Shown: positions 54,690-63,484 of the stretch, piece after piece
How the letters are laid out: each line of letters opens with the position of its first letter
Position numbering within the stretch: position 1 is the first letter of the stretch
From: Archangium gephyra
GTDB taxonomy: Bacteria; Myxococcota; Myxococcia; Myxococcales; Myxococcaceae
Assembly (NCBI RefSeq): GCF_001027285.1
Contig: NZ_CP011509.1
Span: 7,030,501 to 7,094,500, forward strand
Reading direction: 5' to 3'
DNA length: 64,000 nucleotides
Position numbers and translations under genes: made by a program
Notes under the pieces: generated by a model
The model's database searches: none
What the model was told of the DNA's origin: nothing
Seen by the model: only the letters and a program-made list of their open reading frames with translations

Positions 54690-57038
54690 ATGAAGAGAAT
54701 GACACGGCACGTGTGGCTGTACCTGGCAGCCACCCTCCTCGCCCTGGCTGCGGGGTGTGGCGCTCCCTCTCAACAAGAGGACACCACGGGCTCGGCCCAG
54801 TTGTTCGGCACCACGGCGCAAGCCATCACCTCCGCTGACGTCACCCGGCTACTCGTCACCGTGTCCGCCTCCGACATGCCGGCGCGCACCGCCGAGCTCG
54901 TCAAGGCCAACAACCAGTGGAGCGGTCTCATCGGCAAGCTGCCCGCGGGCACGGGCCGCACCTTCTCCGCCGAGGCTTTCAACAGCTCTGGCACCAGGCT
55001 GTACGCCGGTGAGGCCACCGGCGTCGCCATCCTCGCCAAACAGACGACCGCGGTGTCCATCACCCTGCAGGAAGTCAGTCCCGCGGCTCCCTTCCAGAAT
55101 GCCGCCCCCGTCATCACCTCCCTTTCCGCCGCCCCCGGCACCGTTGAGCCCTCGGGCACCGTGACGCTCGCCGCCTCCGCTTCCGATGCCAACCCCGGCG
55201 ACACCCTCACCTACGCCTGGAGCGCTCCCTCGGGCAGCTTCGCCCAGTCCTCCAGCCTCTCCACCACCTGGACGGCACCCGCCTCCGCCTCCGCCGCCAC
55301 CGTGCCCCTGACGCTCACCGTGACGGACTCCAAGGGGCTCCAGGGCAAGGTGACCTTCAACGTCAATGTCACCTCGGGCAAGGGCGATGCCGCCGTCAAT
55401 GCCTCCCTCAACACCTGGCCCCAGGTGAGCAACCTCTCCGCCACCGCCACCTCCCTCGAGGTGAATGAGTCCACCACCGTCTCCGCCGCCGCCTCCGACA
55501 ATGATGGCGACACCCTGGCCTACAGCTGGGCGGCCTCCTGCCCTGGCACCTGGAGCAACGCCACCTCCGCCACCGCGCACTTCACCGCCACCGCCCTGCC
55601 CGGCAGCGGCACGTGCAACAACTGCAACCTCACCGTCACCGTCACCGACTCGCGCGACGGCCGGCCCATCGGCGGGAACACCACGGGCACCCTCGCCCTC
55701 TGCGTGGGCCCCAGGAAGACGGCCGCCTTCCCTCCCGACATTGTCGAGACGTTCCAGTCCGCGGCCTCCACCTCCGCCAACGGCACCGTCACCTTCCGGG
55801 TGAAGGCGGTGGACCCCCAGGGCGGTGCCATGAGTTTCTCCTGGGCCTCCAACACGGGCACCACGAGCACGCCCACCACCACCACCGACTCCAGCGAGGT
55901 GGTGTGGACGGCCCCCGCTTGCGCCGAGTCAGGCTCCACGCCTGGCGTGACCCTCGCGGTCACCAATGCCCTGGGCCTCTCCGTCTCTCTCGCCTTCTCC
56001 GTCTCGGTGAACCCGGCATGTGCCACCCCGGTTGTCAAAGTCGCCGCGGGCCTCTACCACACGCTGGCGCTCAAGCAGGACGGCTCCCTCTGGGCCTGGG
56101 GCAACAACTACCACAGCCAACTGGGAGACGGCTCCAGCACCCAACGCCCCACCCCCGTACAGGTGCTCACGGGCGTCTCCTCCATCGCCGCGGGCGGTTA
56201 CCACACGCTGGCGCTCAAGCAGGATGGCTCCCTCTGGGCCTGGGGCACCAACACCGACGGGCAGCTGGGTGACGGCTCCACCATCTCACGCGCCACCCCC
56301 GTGCAGGTGCTCACGGGCGTCTCCTCCATCGCTGCAGGCTACCTGCATTCGTTGGCGCTCAAGCAGGACGGCTCCCTCTGGGCCTGGGGCCGCAACGACA
56401 CCGGCCAATTGGGCGACGGCACCACCACCCGACGCATCACCCCCGTACAAATGCTCACGGGCGTCTCCTCCGTGGCCTCGGGCAACTCCCACGCGCTGGC
56501 GCTCAAGCAGGACGGCTCCCTCTGGGCTTGGGGCGACAGCACCTATGGCCAACTGGGCGACGGCTCCACCACCCTACGCACCACCCCCGTGCAGGTGCTC
56601 GCGGGCGTCTCCTCCGTGGCCGCGGGCGCTCTCCATACGCTGGCGCTCAAACAGGACGGCTCCCTCTGGGCCTGGGGCTATAACTTCTATGGCCAACTGG
56701 GCGACGGCTCCACCACCCTACGCACCACCCCCGTGCAGGTGCTCACGGGCGTCTCCTCCGTGGCCGCGGGCGCTCTCCATACACTGGCGCTCAAACAGGA
56801 CGGCTCCCTCTGGGCTTGGGGCTATAACTCCTATGGCCAACTGGGCGACGGCTCCACCACCCAACGCACTACCCCCGTGCAGGTGCTCACGGGCGTCTCC
56901 TCCGTGGCCGCGAACCACCACACGCTGGCGCTCAAGCAGGACGGCTCCCTCTGGGCCTGGGGCAACAACAGCCACGGCCAACTTGGCGACGGCTCCACCA
57001 TCTCACGCGCCACTCCCATCCGGGTGCAAGGGTTCTAG
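54690..57038 (+). CDS. Lipoprotein with Ig-like domains and seven-blade RCC1 propeller
   Basis: The product is 782 residues. Lipobox LAAGC, lipidated Cys ~23. Residues ~35-125 and ~135-230 are the same two beta domains as in the kelch lipoprotein ([40 protein letters not shown]). Two more Ig-like/cadherin-like domains follow (~245-450). Residues ~448-782 are seven RCC1 repeats of 48 residues ([15 protein letters not shown], then GQLGDGS), nearly identical to each other, forming a full seven-blade propeller. RCC1 repeats usually bind proteins; no GEF function is implied in bacteria. Likely displayed on the cell surface. Confidence 0.92.
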   Translation: MKRMTRHVWLYLAATLLALAAGCGAPSQQEDTTGSAQLFGTTAQAITSADVTRLLVTVSASDMPARTAELVKANNQWSGLIGKLPAGTGRTFSAEAFNSSGTRLYAGEATGVAILAKQTTAVSITLQEVSPAAPFQNAAPVITSLSAAPGTVEPSGTVTLAASASDANPGDTLTYAWSAPSGSFAQSSSLSTTWTAPASASAATVPLTLTVTDSKGLQGKVTFNVNVTSGKGDAAVNASLNTWPQVSNLSATATSLEVNESTTVSAAASDNDGDTLAYSWAASCPGTWSNATSATAHFTATALPGSGTCNNCNLTVTVTDSRDGRPIGGNTTGTLALCVGPRKTAAFPPDIVETFQSAASTSANGTVTFRVKAVDPQGGAMSFSWASNTGTTSTPTTTTDSSEVVWTAPACAESGSTPGVTLAVTNALGLSVSLAFSVSVNPACATPVVKVAAGLYHTLALKQDGSLWAWGNNYHSQLGDGSSTQRPTPVQVLTGVSSIAAGGYHTLALKQDGSLWAWGTNTDGQLGDGSTISRATPVQVLTGVSSIAAGYLHSLALKQDGSLWAWGRNDTGQLGDGTTTRRITPVQMLTGVSSVASGNSHALALKQDGSLWAWGDSTYGQLGDGSTTLRTTPVQVLAGVSSVAAGALHTLALKQDGSLWAWGYNFYGQLGDGSTTLRTTPVQVLTGVSSVAAGALHTLALKQDGSLWAWGYNSYGQLGDGSTTQRTTPVQVLTGVSSVAANHHTLALKQDGSLWAWGNNSHGQLGDGSTISRATPIRVQGF
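56037..57030. repeat. Seven 144-bp tandem coding repeats (RCC1 blades)
   Basis: Seven head-to-tail 144-bp units encode the propeller blades. Long stretches such as CTCAAGCAGGACGGCTCCCT recur unchanged in every unit, so the DNA is more uniform than protein function would need. Unit number could change by recombination. Confidence 0.92.
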
Positions 57039-57555
57039 CGGGTAAGCAGCCCCCGTGGCCGCCAGGACGAGCAGGGTTCTGCTCCGTCCTCGCGGCCCTT
57101 GGTGCCGACGGACTCACCCGCCCGGTGGCACACGCCTGCACGGCGGGGGATTGTCCCGGGCTGTCCGCATGCGCCAAGCGCTCGACGACGTCAGCTGCCT
57201 CATGGGGAAGCGCAGCGGCTGAAGGCGGGACGGCGCAGTGGTTCGTTGGCGTTGCCCGAGGCGCTGCGCGTGCTCCTCCCTGGCTTTCCCCGCATGCGGG
57301 TGGCCAGGTGCTCTTGTTGGCATGGACCGGGCCCGACTTCCAGGAGGTACCCGGTGCGCCGGGTGGGGGCCTACTCACGGGTACGCCGGGGAGGATGTCA
57401 TCCGACGCCTCGTCCCCTATACGAATCGTCTGACTCGACTTTCGCCATTTTGAGGAGAGCAGGCGAGTAAGCGAGGGAGGGGGCGAGCAGAGGAGAAGGG
57501 GGGCCAACGGGACTGGTTGAGAAGTCGACCAAGACTTTTCCCGTCCAGTACACCG
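57039..57555. other. ~515-bp region without a recognisable gene
   Basis: This sits between the RCC1 lipoprotein stop and the truncated transposase. Open frames exist in several phases but none has a start with a ribosome-binding site or a protein-like composition. It probably includes the left end and terminal repeat of the dead insertion element. Confidence 0.5.
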
Positions 57556-57960
57556 ATGACCGCCCCTTCCTTGAACACACTGCTACCGATACTGCTGCTC
57601 GTCAGCCCCGCCTTCACACGACCCTCGTTTCGCCGCTTCCTCACCCTGTTTGCAGGCTGGGTGCGCACCAGCGGGCTGCACGCCGTCACCGAATCGCTGG
57701 TGGTTGCAGGCGTCTCCGGCACTCTGCACCACGCCGCCTTCCACAGATTCTTCTCCCGCGCCCGCTGGTGCCTGGACGAGGTGGGGCACCTGCTGCTGCT
57801 CAAACTGGTGGCGCTCGCACCGGGGCCACTGCGCCTGGTGCTCGATGACACCCTGTGCACTCACAAGGGGCCCAAGGTGTTCGGGCTGGGCGTCCACGTC
57901 GACGCGGTGCGCTCTACCGCCCTCGCCGCCAAAGGCGGCGGACCACTCCTTCCGGCCCCG
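57556..57960 (+). pseudogene. N-terminal remnant of an IS701-like DDE transposase
   Basis: From the ATG at 57556 the protein begins TAPSLNTLLPILLLVSPAFT and RPSFRRFLTLFAGWVRTSGL; later GTLHHAAFHRFFSRARWCLD and APGPLRLVLDDTLCTHKGPK. This is the N-terminal third of an IS701/IS4-like (DDE superfamily endonuclease) transposase, and the DD of LVLDDTL is the first catalytic Asp region. After VDAVRSTALAAKG the sequence stops matching, so the frame to 58356 is accidental and antisense to the methyltransferase gene. The element is inactive. Confidence 0.75.
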
Positions 57961-58123
57961 GCTCCCCACCACTTGAGGGGACTCTCAGCTTCAAAGAATA
58001 GCACTCTCGATAATTGCGGCTTGCACACCACAATCGCTCTCACCCCTCCTGCTGAGCGTAGCGTTTGCCGTCCCTCCAGGAGGAAGCTCCGGACCGCCTT
58101 CCTGGGAGGGCTCGCAAAGCCTT

Positions 58124-59098
58124 CTATTTCACGACCGCAGTGGCGAAGCCGCCCCAGGCACGCGTGCCTTCCGTCTCCCGCCCGAGGGTCTGGTGCTCGC
58201 CGGGTGAGAGACCACAAGACCGCAGCAGCTCGGCGACGCGCTCGCTCACCGGTGGACGGCTCTCGATGCCGAACTTCAGCGGCTCTCCGTTGGCCCGGGT
58301 CCCCATCCTCGCCAGACGCCAGTAGAGCGCCTGCGATTCGAGGACCTCGGTCGTGAAGTAGTCAAATGCGACGACGCTGCCCCGGGCGGTGCGGGCGATC
58401 TTGCGCAGGGTGTCCTCGACGGCTTGTCTCTCCAGGTACATGAGCACGCCCTCCCACAGGAAGAGTGCCGGCTTGCCCACGTCGAAGCCCGCCGCCACGA
58501 GCCGTTCGAGCCAGCCCTCCTTCTCGAAGTCCGCGGCGACAAAGGTGACCCGCTCCGAGTCGATGCCAGCCGCTTTCACCATCTCCCGCTTGAGCGCCTG
58601 GGTTTTTGGCATGTCCACCTCGAAGGCGCGGATGGCCCTGTTCTTGGGGAGCCTGAAGGCGCGCGTGTCGAAGCCCGCTCCCAGGATGACGAACTGATCG
58701 AAGTCCGCGAGGTGTCGGTCCACGGCGGCATCGAAGAACGTGATTCGGGCGGAGGCCTGATGGAGCGGGGACACCTCGCCCTCGAACGGGTATCTGAACG
58801 CCCTGGGCACGTAGCCCGTCAACCGGTGGGCGAGCAGCATGGGGCCGGCCACGAGGCGTGGGGCCAGGGGTGGCACTCCGGGCAGGACCCGCATCAGCCG
58901 CTCCGTCGGCTCGTCCTTCCGGGTCCCCAGCATGTGATTGAACCAGCGCGCGGACAGCGGTCCTTGCGCCGTCCCCGAGACCCCCGAGCCACGCCGCGCG
59001 AGGAGGCCGCCTACCCAGAGGACGTAGCCGAGCTGCGTCACGGGCAACAGAAGAAAGCTGAGGAGGTAGAAGACACCAGCCGCGATGCGAGGGTGCAT
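58124..59098 (-). CDS. SAM-dependent methyltransferase, leucine-carboxyl-methyltransferase (PPM1/TIGR00027) type
   Basis: The product is 324 residues. The N-terminus has one or two hydrophobic segments (AAGVFYLLSFLLLPVTQLGY), so it may be membrane-associated. The Rossmann core has the family's FVILGAGFDTRAFRL SAM-binding loop, AFEVDMPKTQALKREMV, FVAADFEKEGW and ALFLWEGVLMYLERQAVEDT; the C-terminal ERVAELLRSCGL follows. In bacteria these enzymes O-methylate carboxylates, often of small molecules. There is no natural-product cluster beside it, so its target is unknown. The gene starts next to the truncated transposase and runs away from it. Confidence 0.87.
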   Translation of the reverse strand: MHPRIAAGVFYLLSFLLLPVTQLGYVLWVGGLLARRGSGVSGTAQGPLSARWFNHMLGTRKDEPTERLMRVLPGVPPLAPRLVAGPMLLAHRLTGYVPRAFRYPFEGEVSPLHQASARITFFDAAVDRHLADFDQFVILGAGFDTRAFRLPKNRAIRAFEVDMPKTQALKREMVKAAGIDSERVTFVAADFEKEGWLERLVAAGFDVGKPALFLWEGVLMYLERQAVEDTLRKIARTARGSVVAFDYFTTEVLESQALYWRLARMGTRANGEPLKFGIESRPPVSERVAELLRSCGLSPGEHQTLGRETEGTRAWGGFATAVVK

Positions 59099-59208
59099 GG
59101 CTTTGACTTTCGAGTCCTTTGATACCGTCTCTAGCTCACGGCACAGGGCCTTTACCGGACCCGCATCCGCGATGACGTAAGCTCCCCAGAAAATCGAAGC
59201 CGCCCCCC

Positions 59209-59820
59209 TCAGTCCAGCTGGCCCTTGCCCTGCCGGAGCACCTCGATCTGGTCGTCAATCAATGACACCACCGTCGAGGGCTCCATCAGCCGCACCCCGC
59301 CATCGAGGATGAGCTCCAACCCGTGCCCCAGCGCGTCCTTGATGTCCTTGGCGTCGATGAGGGGCTCGCCCTCGGCGTCCGTGGCCGAGGTGGTGACGAT
59401 GGGCCGCCCCAGCGCCGCGGCCAGCGCCCGCGCGAGCTCCGAGTCCGGCACCCGGATGCCCACCTGCTTCTGCTTGGACATCATCGCCTCGGGCACCAGC
59501 CGCGTGGCCTCGAGCACGAAGGTGAACGCCCCCGGCGTCAGGCTCTTCATCGTCCGGTACGCGAAGTTGCTCACGTGTGCGTACTTCGCCACGTCCGACA
59601 GGTCCGGGCACAGGAACGACAGCGGCTTCTTCTTGTCCCGTCCCTTGAGCTGGTACAGCTTCTCAATGCCCTTCTTCGAGCCCAGGTCACATCCCAGGCC
59701 AAAGTAGGTGTCCGTTGGGTAGGCGATCACCCCGCCGCTGGAGAGGATCTCCACCGCGCGCTGGATGTGCCTCGGCTGCGGGAACTCCGCGTTCACCTCG
59801 ATGATCGGCGCTGACGCCAT
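59209..59820 (-). CDS. YciO/Sua5/TsaC-family protein (threonylcarbamoyl-AMP synthase-like)
   Basis: The product is 203 residues from the ATG at 59820 (MASAPIIEVN); the open frame starts 18 codons earlier. The YrdC fold is clear: AVEILSSGGVIAYPTDTYFG, LGCDL, KGIEKLYQLKGRDKKKPLSF, MKSLTPGAFTFVLEATR, VGIRVPDSELARALAAALG and PSTVVSLIDD. The family makes threonylcarbamoyl-AMP for tRNA t6A. The FAYRTMKSLTPGAFTFVL-type wording and the KR-x-x-KKPLSFLC segment fit the YciO subgroup, whose in vivo role in t6A is uncertain. Hence no symbol. Length is as expected. It lies 34 bases before the stop of the antiporter gene, on the same strand. Confidence 0.85.
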   Translation of the reverse strand: MASAPIIEVNAEFPQPRHIQRAVEILSSGGVIAYPTDTYFGLGCDLGSKKGIEKLYQLKGRDKKKPLSFLCPDLSDVAKYAHVSNFAYRTMKSLTPGAFTFVLEATRLVPEAMMSKQKQVGIRVPDSELARALAAALGRPIVTTSATDAEGEPLIDAKDIKDALGHGLELILDGGVRLMEPSTVVSLIDDQIEVLRQGKGQLD

Positions 59821-59854
59821 GACCGTGTTCTCCTCAGGCCGGCCCTTGTAGCGG

Positions 59855-61132
59855 CTAGGAGTGTACCTCGCCACTGCGCTGCAGGGCCCGCCGGGTGAGC
59901 ACCGGGCCGATCAGCTCATGCGCGGTGATCATCGCCACGATGAGCACCTCCACTTGGGGCCCAAAGTCTGGGAACGTCCGGGAGATGAGCGCCGCCAGCC
60001 CGAACGTCACGCCCGCCTGCGAGATGAGCCCCATCCACAGGTAGCGGCCCAGCCGTGGATCCTCCGCCGGGGCGAAGCGCCGGCACGAGCCGTAGATGGC
60101 CACGCCGCGCAACGCCACCAGCAGCAGGGCCGCCGGGCCCACCGTGAGCAGCGCGTCCAGCTTGAGCCCCGCCCCGGCCGCGGCGAAGAAGAGCGCGAAG
60201 ATGGGCAGGCCCGCCACCTGGATGGCGTGGTGGATGCGCTCGCCCTCGCGCTCGTCCAGGTTGGCGATCAGCGCCCCGGCCGCCAGCGACACCAACAGCG
60301 GCGACAGGTGCAGGCGCGCGCCTCCCTCGGCCGAGACGAAGCACAGCGCCACCAGGAAGAGCGGCAGCTCGCGCTTCACCCGCCGCATGTACAGCAGCAT
60401 CACCACCGCCAGCAGGCCCCCCACCACCACCGAGCCGAACAGCTCCCACCCCACCCCGCTGAGCAACCCCCCCACGTCCAGCCCGCCACCGAAGCTCGCC
60501 CGCGTGAGGCCCGCCGCCACGGCGAAGGCCACCATGACGACCAGGTCCCCGATGATGACGAGGGCCATGAGGAACTCGGTGAAGCTGCCGCGCGCGCTCG
60601 TCTCCTGCACGATGGCGATCGTCACCGTGGGCGAGAAGGACACCACCACCGTGGACACGAGCGCGCTGACGGCCAGCCCCTGCCCCACCGTCATGGGCGC
60701 CAGGAAGGGCAACACCGGCTTGAGGGCGAAGAGCGCCGCGAAGACGACCAGGAACGTCAACCCGCAGACGGCGACGCACAGGGCCGCCACCTTGGCGCCC
60801 ACCCGGCGGATGAGCCCCCACTGCAGCTCCGTGCCCGCCACCAGCGCGATGAGGCTCACCGCCAGCCCCTTCACCAGCTCCAACCCCTTCACGCCCGCGC
60901 TGGGGATGAAGCCCAGCGCATAGGGCCCCACCGCCACGCCCACCAGCAGGTAGCCCGTGAGCCGGGGCAGTCCCATCCCCTTCGCCACCTTGCCGGCGAA
61001 CAGCCCGCACAGCAGCAGCGCTCCCGCGGCGAGCGTCACCGGCGTTCCCGTGTCCACGCGCCACACCTGCGCCCGGCCAATGGCCGCCAGCACCAGCACC
61101 AGGAACAGCAGCCGCAGGAGCGCCCCCTTCAT
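59855..61132 (-). CDS. CPA2-family cation:proton antiporter-like protein
   Basis: The product is 425 residues starting MKGALLRLLF at 61132; the start overlaps the stop of the upstream gene as ATGA. About 12 hydrophobic helices, with the family's GLPRLTGYLLVGVAVGPYAL, ELQWGLIRR, a helix-5-like VIIGDLVVMVAFAVAAG holding the conserved Asp, and the helix-10-like SAEGGARLHLSPLLVSLAAG. No C-terminal KTN (Rck) domain is present, so nucleotide regulation must come from elsewhere. Na+/H+ or K+/H+ exchange is likely. The long reading frame to 61705 is accidental. Confidence 0.85.
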   Translation of the reverse strand: MKGALLRLLFLVLVLAAIGRAQVWRVDTGTPVTLAAGALLLCGLFAGKVAKGMGLPRLTGYLLVGVAVGPYALGFIPSAGVKGLELVKGLAVSLIALVAGTELQWGLIRRVGAKVAALCVAVCGLTFLVVFAALFALKPVLPFLAPMTVGQGLAVSALVSTVVVSFSPTVTIAIVQETSARGSFTEFLMALVIIGDLVVMVAFAVAAGLTRASFGGGLDVGGLLSGVGWELFGSVVVGGLLAVVMLLYMRRVKRELPLFLVALCFVSAEGGARLHLSPLLVSLAAGALIANLDEREGERIHHAIQVAGLPIFALFFAAAGAGLKLDALLTVGPAALLLVALRGVAIYGSCRRFAPAEDPRLGRYLWMGLISQAGVTFGLAALISRTFPDFGPQVEVLIVAMITAHELIGPVLTRRALQRSGEVHS

Positions 61133-62364
61133 GGAGGGCCTCCCCGCGCCGGAGTCGACGCCAGCACGTGGCGGAAGGCCTGACTGCCGAGCAGCTCGTT
61201 GATGACGGCCCCCGCCACCACCACGTCGAAGACCCGCTGGGACAGCGTCCCCGGCACCAGTACCAGGTACTCCACCACCAGACACAGCGCGAGCCCGCCC
61301 TGGGCGATCAGCGCGTAGCCCAGCCGCGGCGGCAGCGCCAACGTGCCCCCGGCGATGCGCTGCGCGAGCGCCCCTCCCAGCACCTTGCCCAGGAAGCGCA
61401 GGCCCAGGTACCCCGGCAGCAGCGCCCACGCCATCAGGTCCCTCGCCTGCACGTGGGCACCCACCAGGAAGATCAACAGCAGGTACGCGGGCCGCTCGAA
61501 GCGCCCCAGCCCCCGTGCCGCCTGCTCCACGGCCCGGCCACCCACCAGCGCCAGGGTGGCCCCGCAGGCCACTCCCGCCAGCAGCGCCGACACCCGCAGG
61601 TACGCCGCCGCCCCGGACACCAGCGCCACCCCGCCCAGCAGCACCGCCATCAGCTCGCCCTGATCCTTCAGCCCATGCATGAGGAAGGCGAGCAGTCCGC
61701 CACATGCCATGCCCAGCAGCAGCGCGAGCGCCACCAGCCCCAGCCCCTCCAGTGGATGGCCCGCCGCGCCGAAGGCCAGCGCCAGCATGAGCACCCCCAG
61801 GCCCACCAGGTCATCCAGCATGGTGAGCAGCGCCACGGACAGGCCGCTGCGCCGCTCCATGCGCCCGCTGCGGTAGCCCAGCACCGCGAAGTGGCCCGAG
61901 GACAGGCTCGCCGCCGCGCCCAGCAGCGCCGCCGCCCCCACCGCCGCCGCGGGCGCCAAGCCCATCGTGAAGAGCAAGGGGCCGGCCAGGGGCAGGGCCA
62001 CCCACAGGAAGGCCGTCCCGGCGTGAGCGAGCGCCGCCGCGTACACCTCCCGGGGGAGCAGCCGTAGCAGCCGGGGCTCCAGGTTCAGGCCGATGATCAC
62101 GCCCGCCACCCCGAGCCCCAGGGCCAGCACCGGCCGCAGGGCCGTCAGATCGCCCCAGGACAGCACGCCCAGGGAGCCCGGCCCCATCAGCGCCCCACAG
62201 GCCAGGAAGAGCAGCCCGCTGGCCGCCAGGTGCGCCAGGGCCGGAAAGCGGCCAGGGTCCAGCACCGTCCGGCTCGAGGCGAGCAAGGAGAGCGCCGCGA
62301 TGGCGAGGAAGACGAGCAGCGCCTGCACGAACAGGTGATTACACCGCCCGTCGCGGTTCGTCAC
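61129..62364 (-). CDS. Second CPA2-like membrane antiporter protein
   Basis: The product is 411 residues from a GTG at 62364 that overlaps the stop of the upstream small gene (GTGA). It has 11-12 hydrophobic helices with Na+/H+ exchanger features: HLAASGLLFLACGALMGPGS, LALGLGVAGVIIGLNLEPRL, a helix-5-like LLTMLDDLVGLGVLMLALAF with two Asp, and YLLLIFLVGAHVQARDLMAW. It is only distantly similar to its downstream partner. Two overlapping antiporter genes suggest a heteromeric or paired exchanger. No soluble regulatory domain is attached. Confidence 0.82.
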   Translation of the reverse strand: MTNRDGRCNHLFVQALLVFLAIAALSLLASSRTVLDPGRFPALAHLAASGLLFLACGALMGPGSLGVLSWGDLTALRPVLALGLGVAGVIIGLNLEPRLLRLLPREVYAAALAHAGTAFLWVALPLAGPLLFTMGLAPAAAVGAAALLGAAASLSSGHFAVLGYRSGRMERRSGLSVALLTMLDDLVGLGVLMLALAFGAAGHPLEGLGLVALALLLGMACGGLLAFLMHGLKDQGELMAVLLGGVALVSGAAAYLRVSALLAGVACGATLALVGGRAVEQAARGLGRFERPAYLLLIFLVGAHVQARDLMAWALLPGYLGLRFLGKVLGGALAQRIAGGTLALPPRLGYALIAQGGLALCLVVEYLVLVPGTLSQRVFDVVVAGAVINELLGSQAFRHVLASTPARGGPP

Positions 62365-62699
62365 TCCCGGCGATGCATGGGGGCGGCGATCACCGGCAGG
62401 GCCACCAGCCGTCCCATCGGCGGATCATCCGCGTCCATCTCCAGCTGGACGCGCTGGACGAGCCGCTCCACCTCCTCGGCCGACTGGGCCGGCAGGAGGC
62501 TCACCAGCACGAGCCGATCCTCGTCCGCCCCGAGCGCGAGGCTGCGCAGGCCGGCGAAGACGGGCACCTCGGCCGACAGGGTGGCCGCGGCGCTTCGGGC
62601 CCGCACGACCAACGGCTCCGGGATACCGAAGTCCCGGAGCCGTCGAATGGCCCGTTCAGGTTGGTCCGCGTGGTCGAGGAACGCGAGGAAGAGGTACAC
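62361..62699 (-). CDS. Small PII-like protein, upstream of the antiporter pair
   Basis: The product is 112 residues, MYLFLAFLDHADQPERAIRR onward. The order beta-alpha-beta-beta-alpha-beta (YLFLAFL, RAIRRLRDFGI, DRLVLVSLL, EVERLVQRVQLEM, GRLVALPVI) fits the ferredoxin-like fold of PII-like trimeric regulators. Such small proteins sit next to transporters and bind nucleotides or anions to gate them. Its stop overlaps the start of the first antiporter gene, so three genes are translationally linked. The fold call is inferred from pattern only. Confidence 0.62.
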   Translation of the reverse strand: MYLFLAFLDHADQPERAIRRLRDFGIPEPLVVRARSAAATLSAEVPVFAGLRSLALGADEDRLVLVSLLPAQSAEEVERLVQRVQLEMDADDPPMGRLVALPVIAAPMHRRE

Positions 62700-62738
62700 G
62701 ACCCGTGTCTATCCGGTCCGCGGCCCTTGCGTCACGCG

Positions 62739-63194
62739 CTACTCGGTGCGGCCTGGGCCCGGCTCGCCGGACGGAGGCGAGGCAGATGCTGTCGGCTCCT
62801 CCGCCGCTGGAGCGGGGGTTGTGCCGGCCGCCGCCTCCTGCGCCGCCCGGGCCGCCCGCTTGCCCTCCTCGATCAGCTTCTTCACCTTCTGGCCGCCCTT
62901 GCGGCCGATCTCCTCGTAGAAGTTCGGACCCCGCGTGGCCTTCACCCGGTCTCCGCCCTTCTTGCCGATCTCCTCGTAGAACTTCGCCCCGCGCTCGGCC
63001 TTCACGGTCTCGCCGCCCTTGCGGCCGATCTCCTCGTAGAAGGAGCGGCCCCTCTCGGCCTTCACCGTCGCGCCGCCCTTGCGGCCGATCGTCTCGTAGA
63101 ACTCCCGGCCCCGCTCGTTGCGGACGGTCTCTCCGCCTTTTCGTCCCGCCTCGGCCACCGTCATGCTGCCCTTGTTGTCTTTGTCCTGCTGCAT
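62739..63194 (-). CDS. KGG-repeat stress protein (GsiB/con-10-like)
   Basis: The product is 151 residues from the ATG at 63194 (MQQDKDNKGS). Five ~22-residue repeats carry the KGG stress-motif: AEAGRKGGETVRNERGREFY, IGRKGGATVKAERGRSFYEE, IGRKGGETVKAERGAKFYEE, IGKKGGDRVKATRGPNFYEE, IGRKGGQKVKKL. The protein ends in an Ala/Pro-rich tail. Members are hydrophilic, heat-stable and induced by desiccation, starvation or sporulation, which would suit a spore-forming myxobacterium. No signal peptide. It is followed on the left by the PII-like gene 40 bases away. Confidence 0.88.
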   Translation of the reverse strand: MQQDKDNKGSMTVAEAGRKGGETVRNERGREFYETIGRKGGATVKAERGRSFYEEIGRKGGETVKAERGAKFYEEIGKKGGDRVKATRGPNFYEEIGRKGGQKVKKLIEEGKRAARAAQEAAAGTTPAPAAEEPTASASPPSGEPGPGRTE

Positions 63195-63484
63195 GTCGTC
63201 TCTCCTCCTACGTTCTCCCCATCCCCGCCAGGGTGCCCCTTGCCCCAAAACTTGGGACGGAAGCGCCCCGATGCAAGCAAGCTCCGTACACCGCCAGCCG
63301 TTCACACCGGACAGAGCACAGCAGTTCCCCAGGAATTACACGGGTTTGGGGGCCCACGCTGTCCCGGCGGGCATGACTACGGCCTGCCCGCCCGGACGCT
63401 TCAGTGTCAAGAACACGCCACAACACGTTGCCGATTCCCGTTCGCTGTCCCACCTTTCCCGCCAATTCTGCGTGGGAGGACGGC

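Noticed and set aside
56037-57030. CRISPR-like tandem repeats
   Set aside because: The units are in one open frame, coding for RCC1 blades, without unique spacers.
57114-57453. Small genes between the RCC1 lipoprotein and the transposase remnant
   Set aside because: Several frames overlap on both strands with Arg/Pro/Gly-rich translations and no ribosome-binding site.
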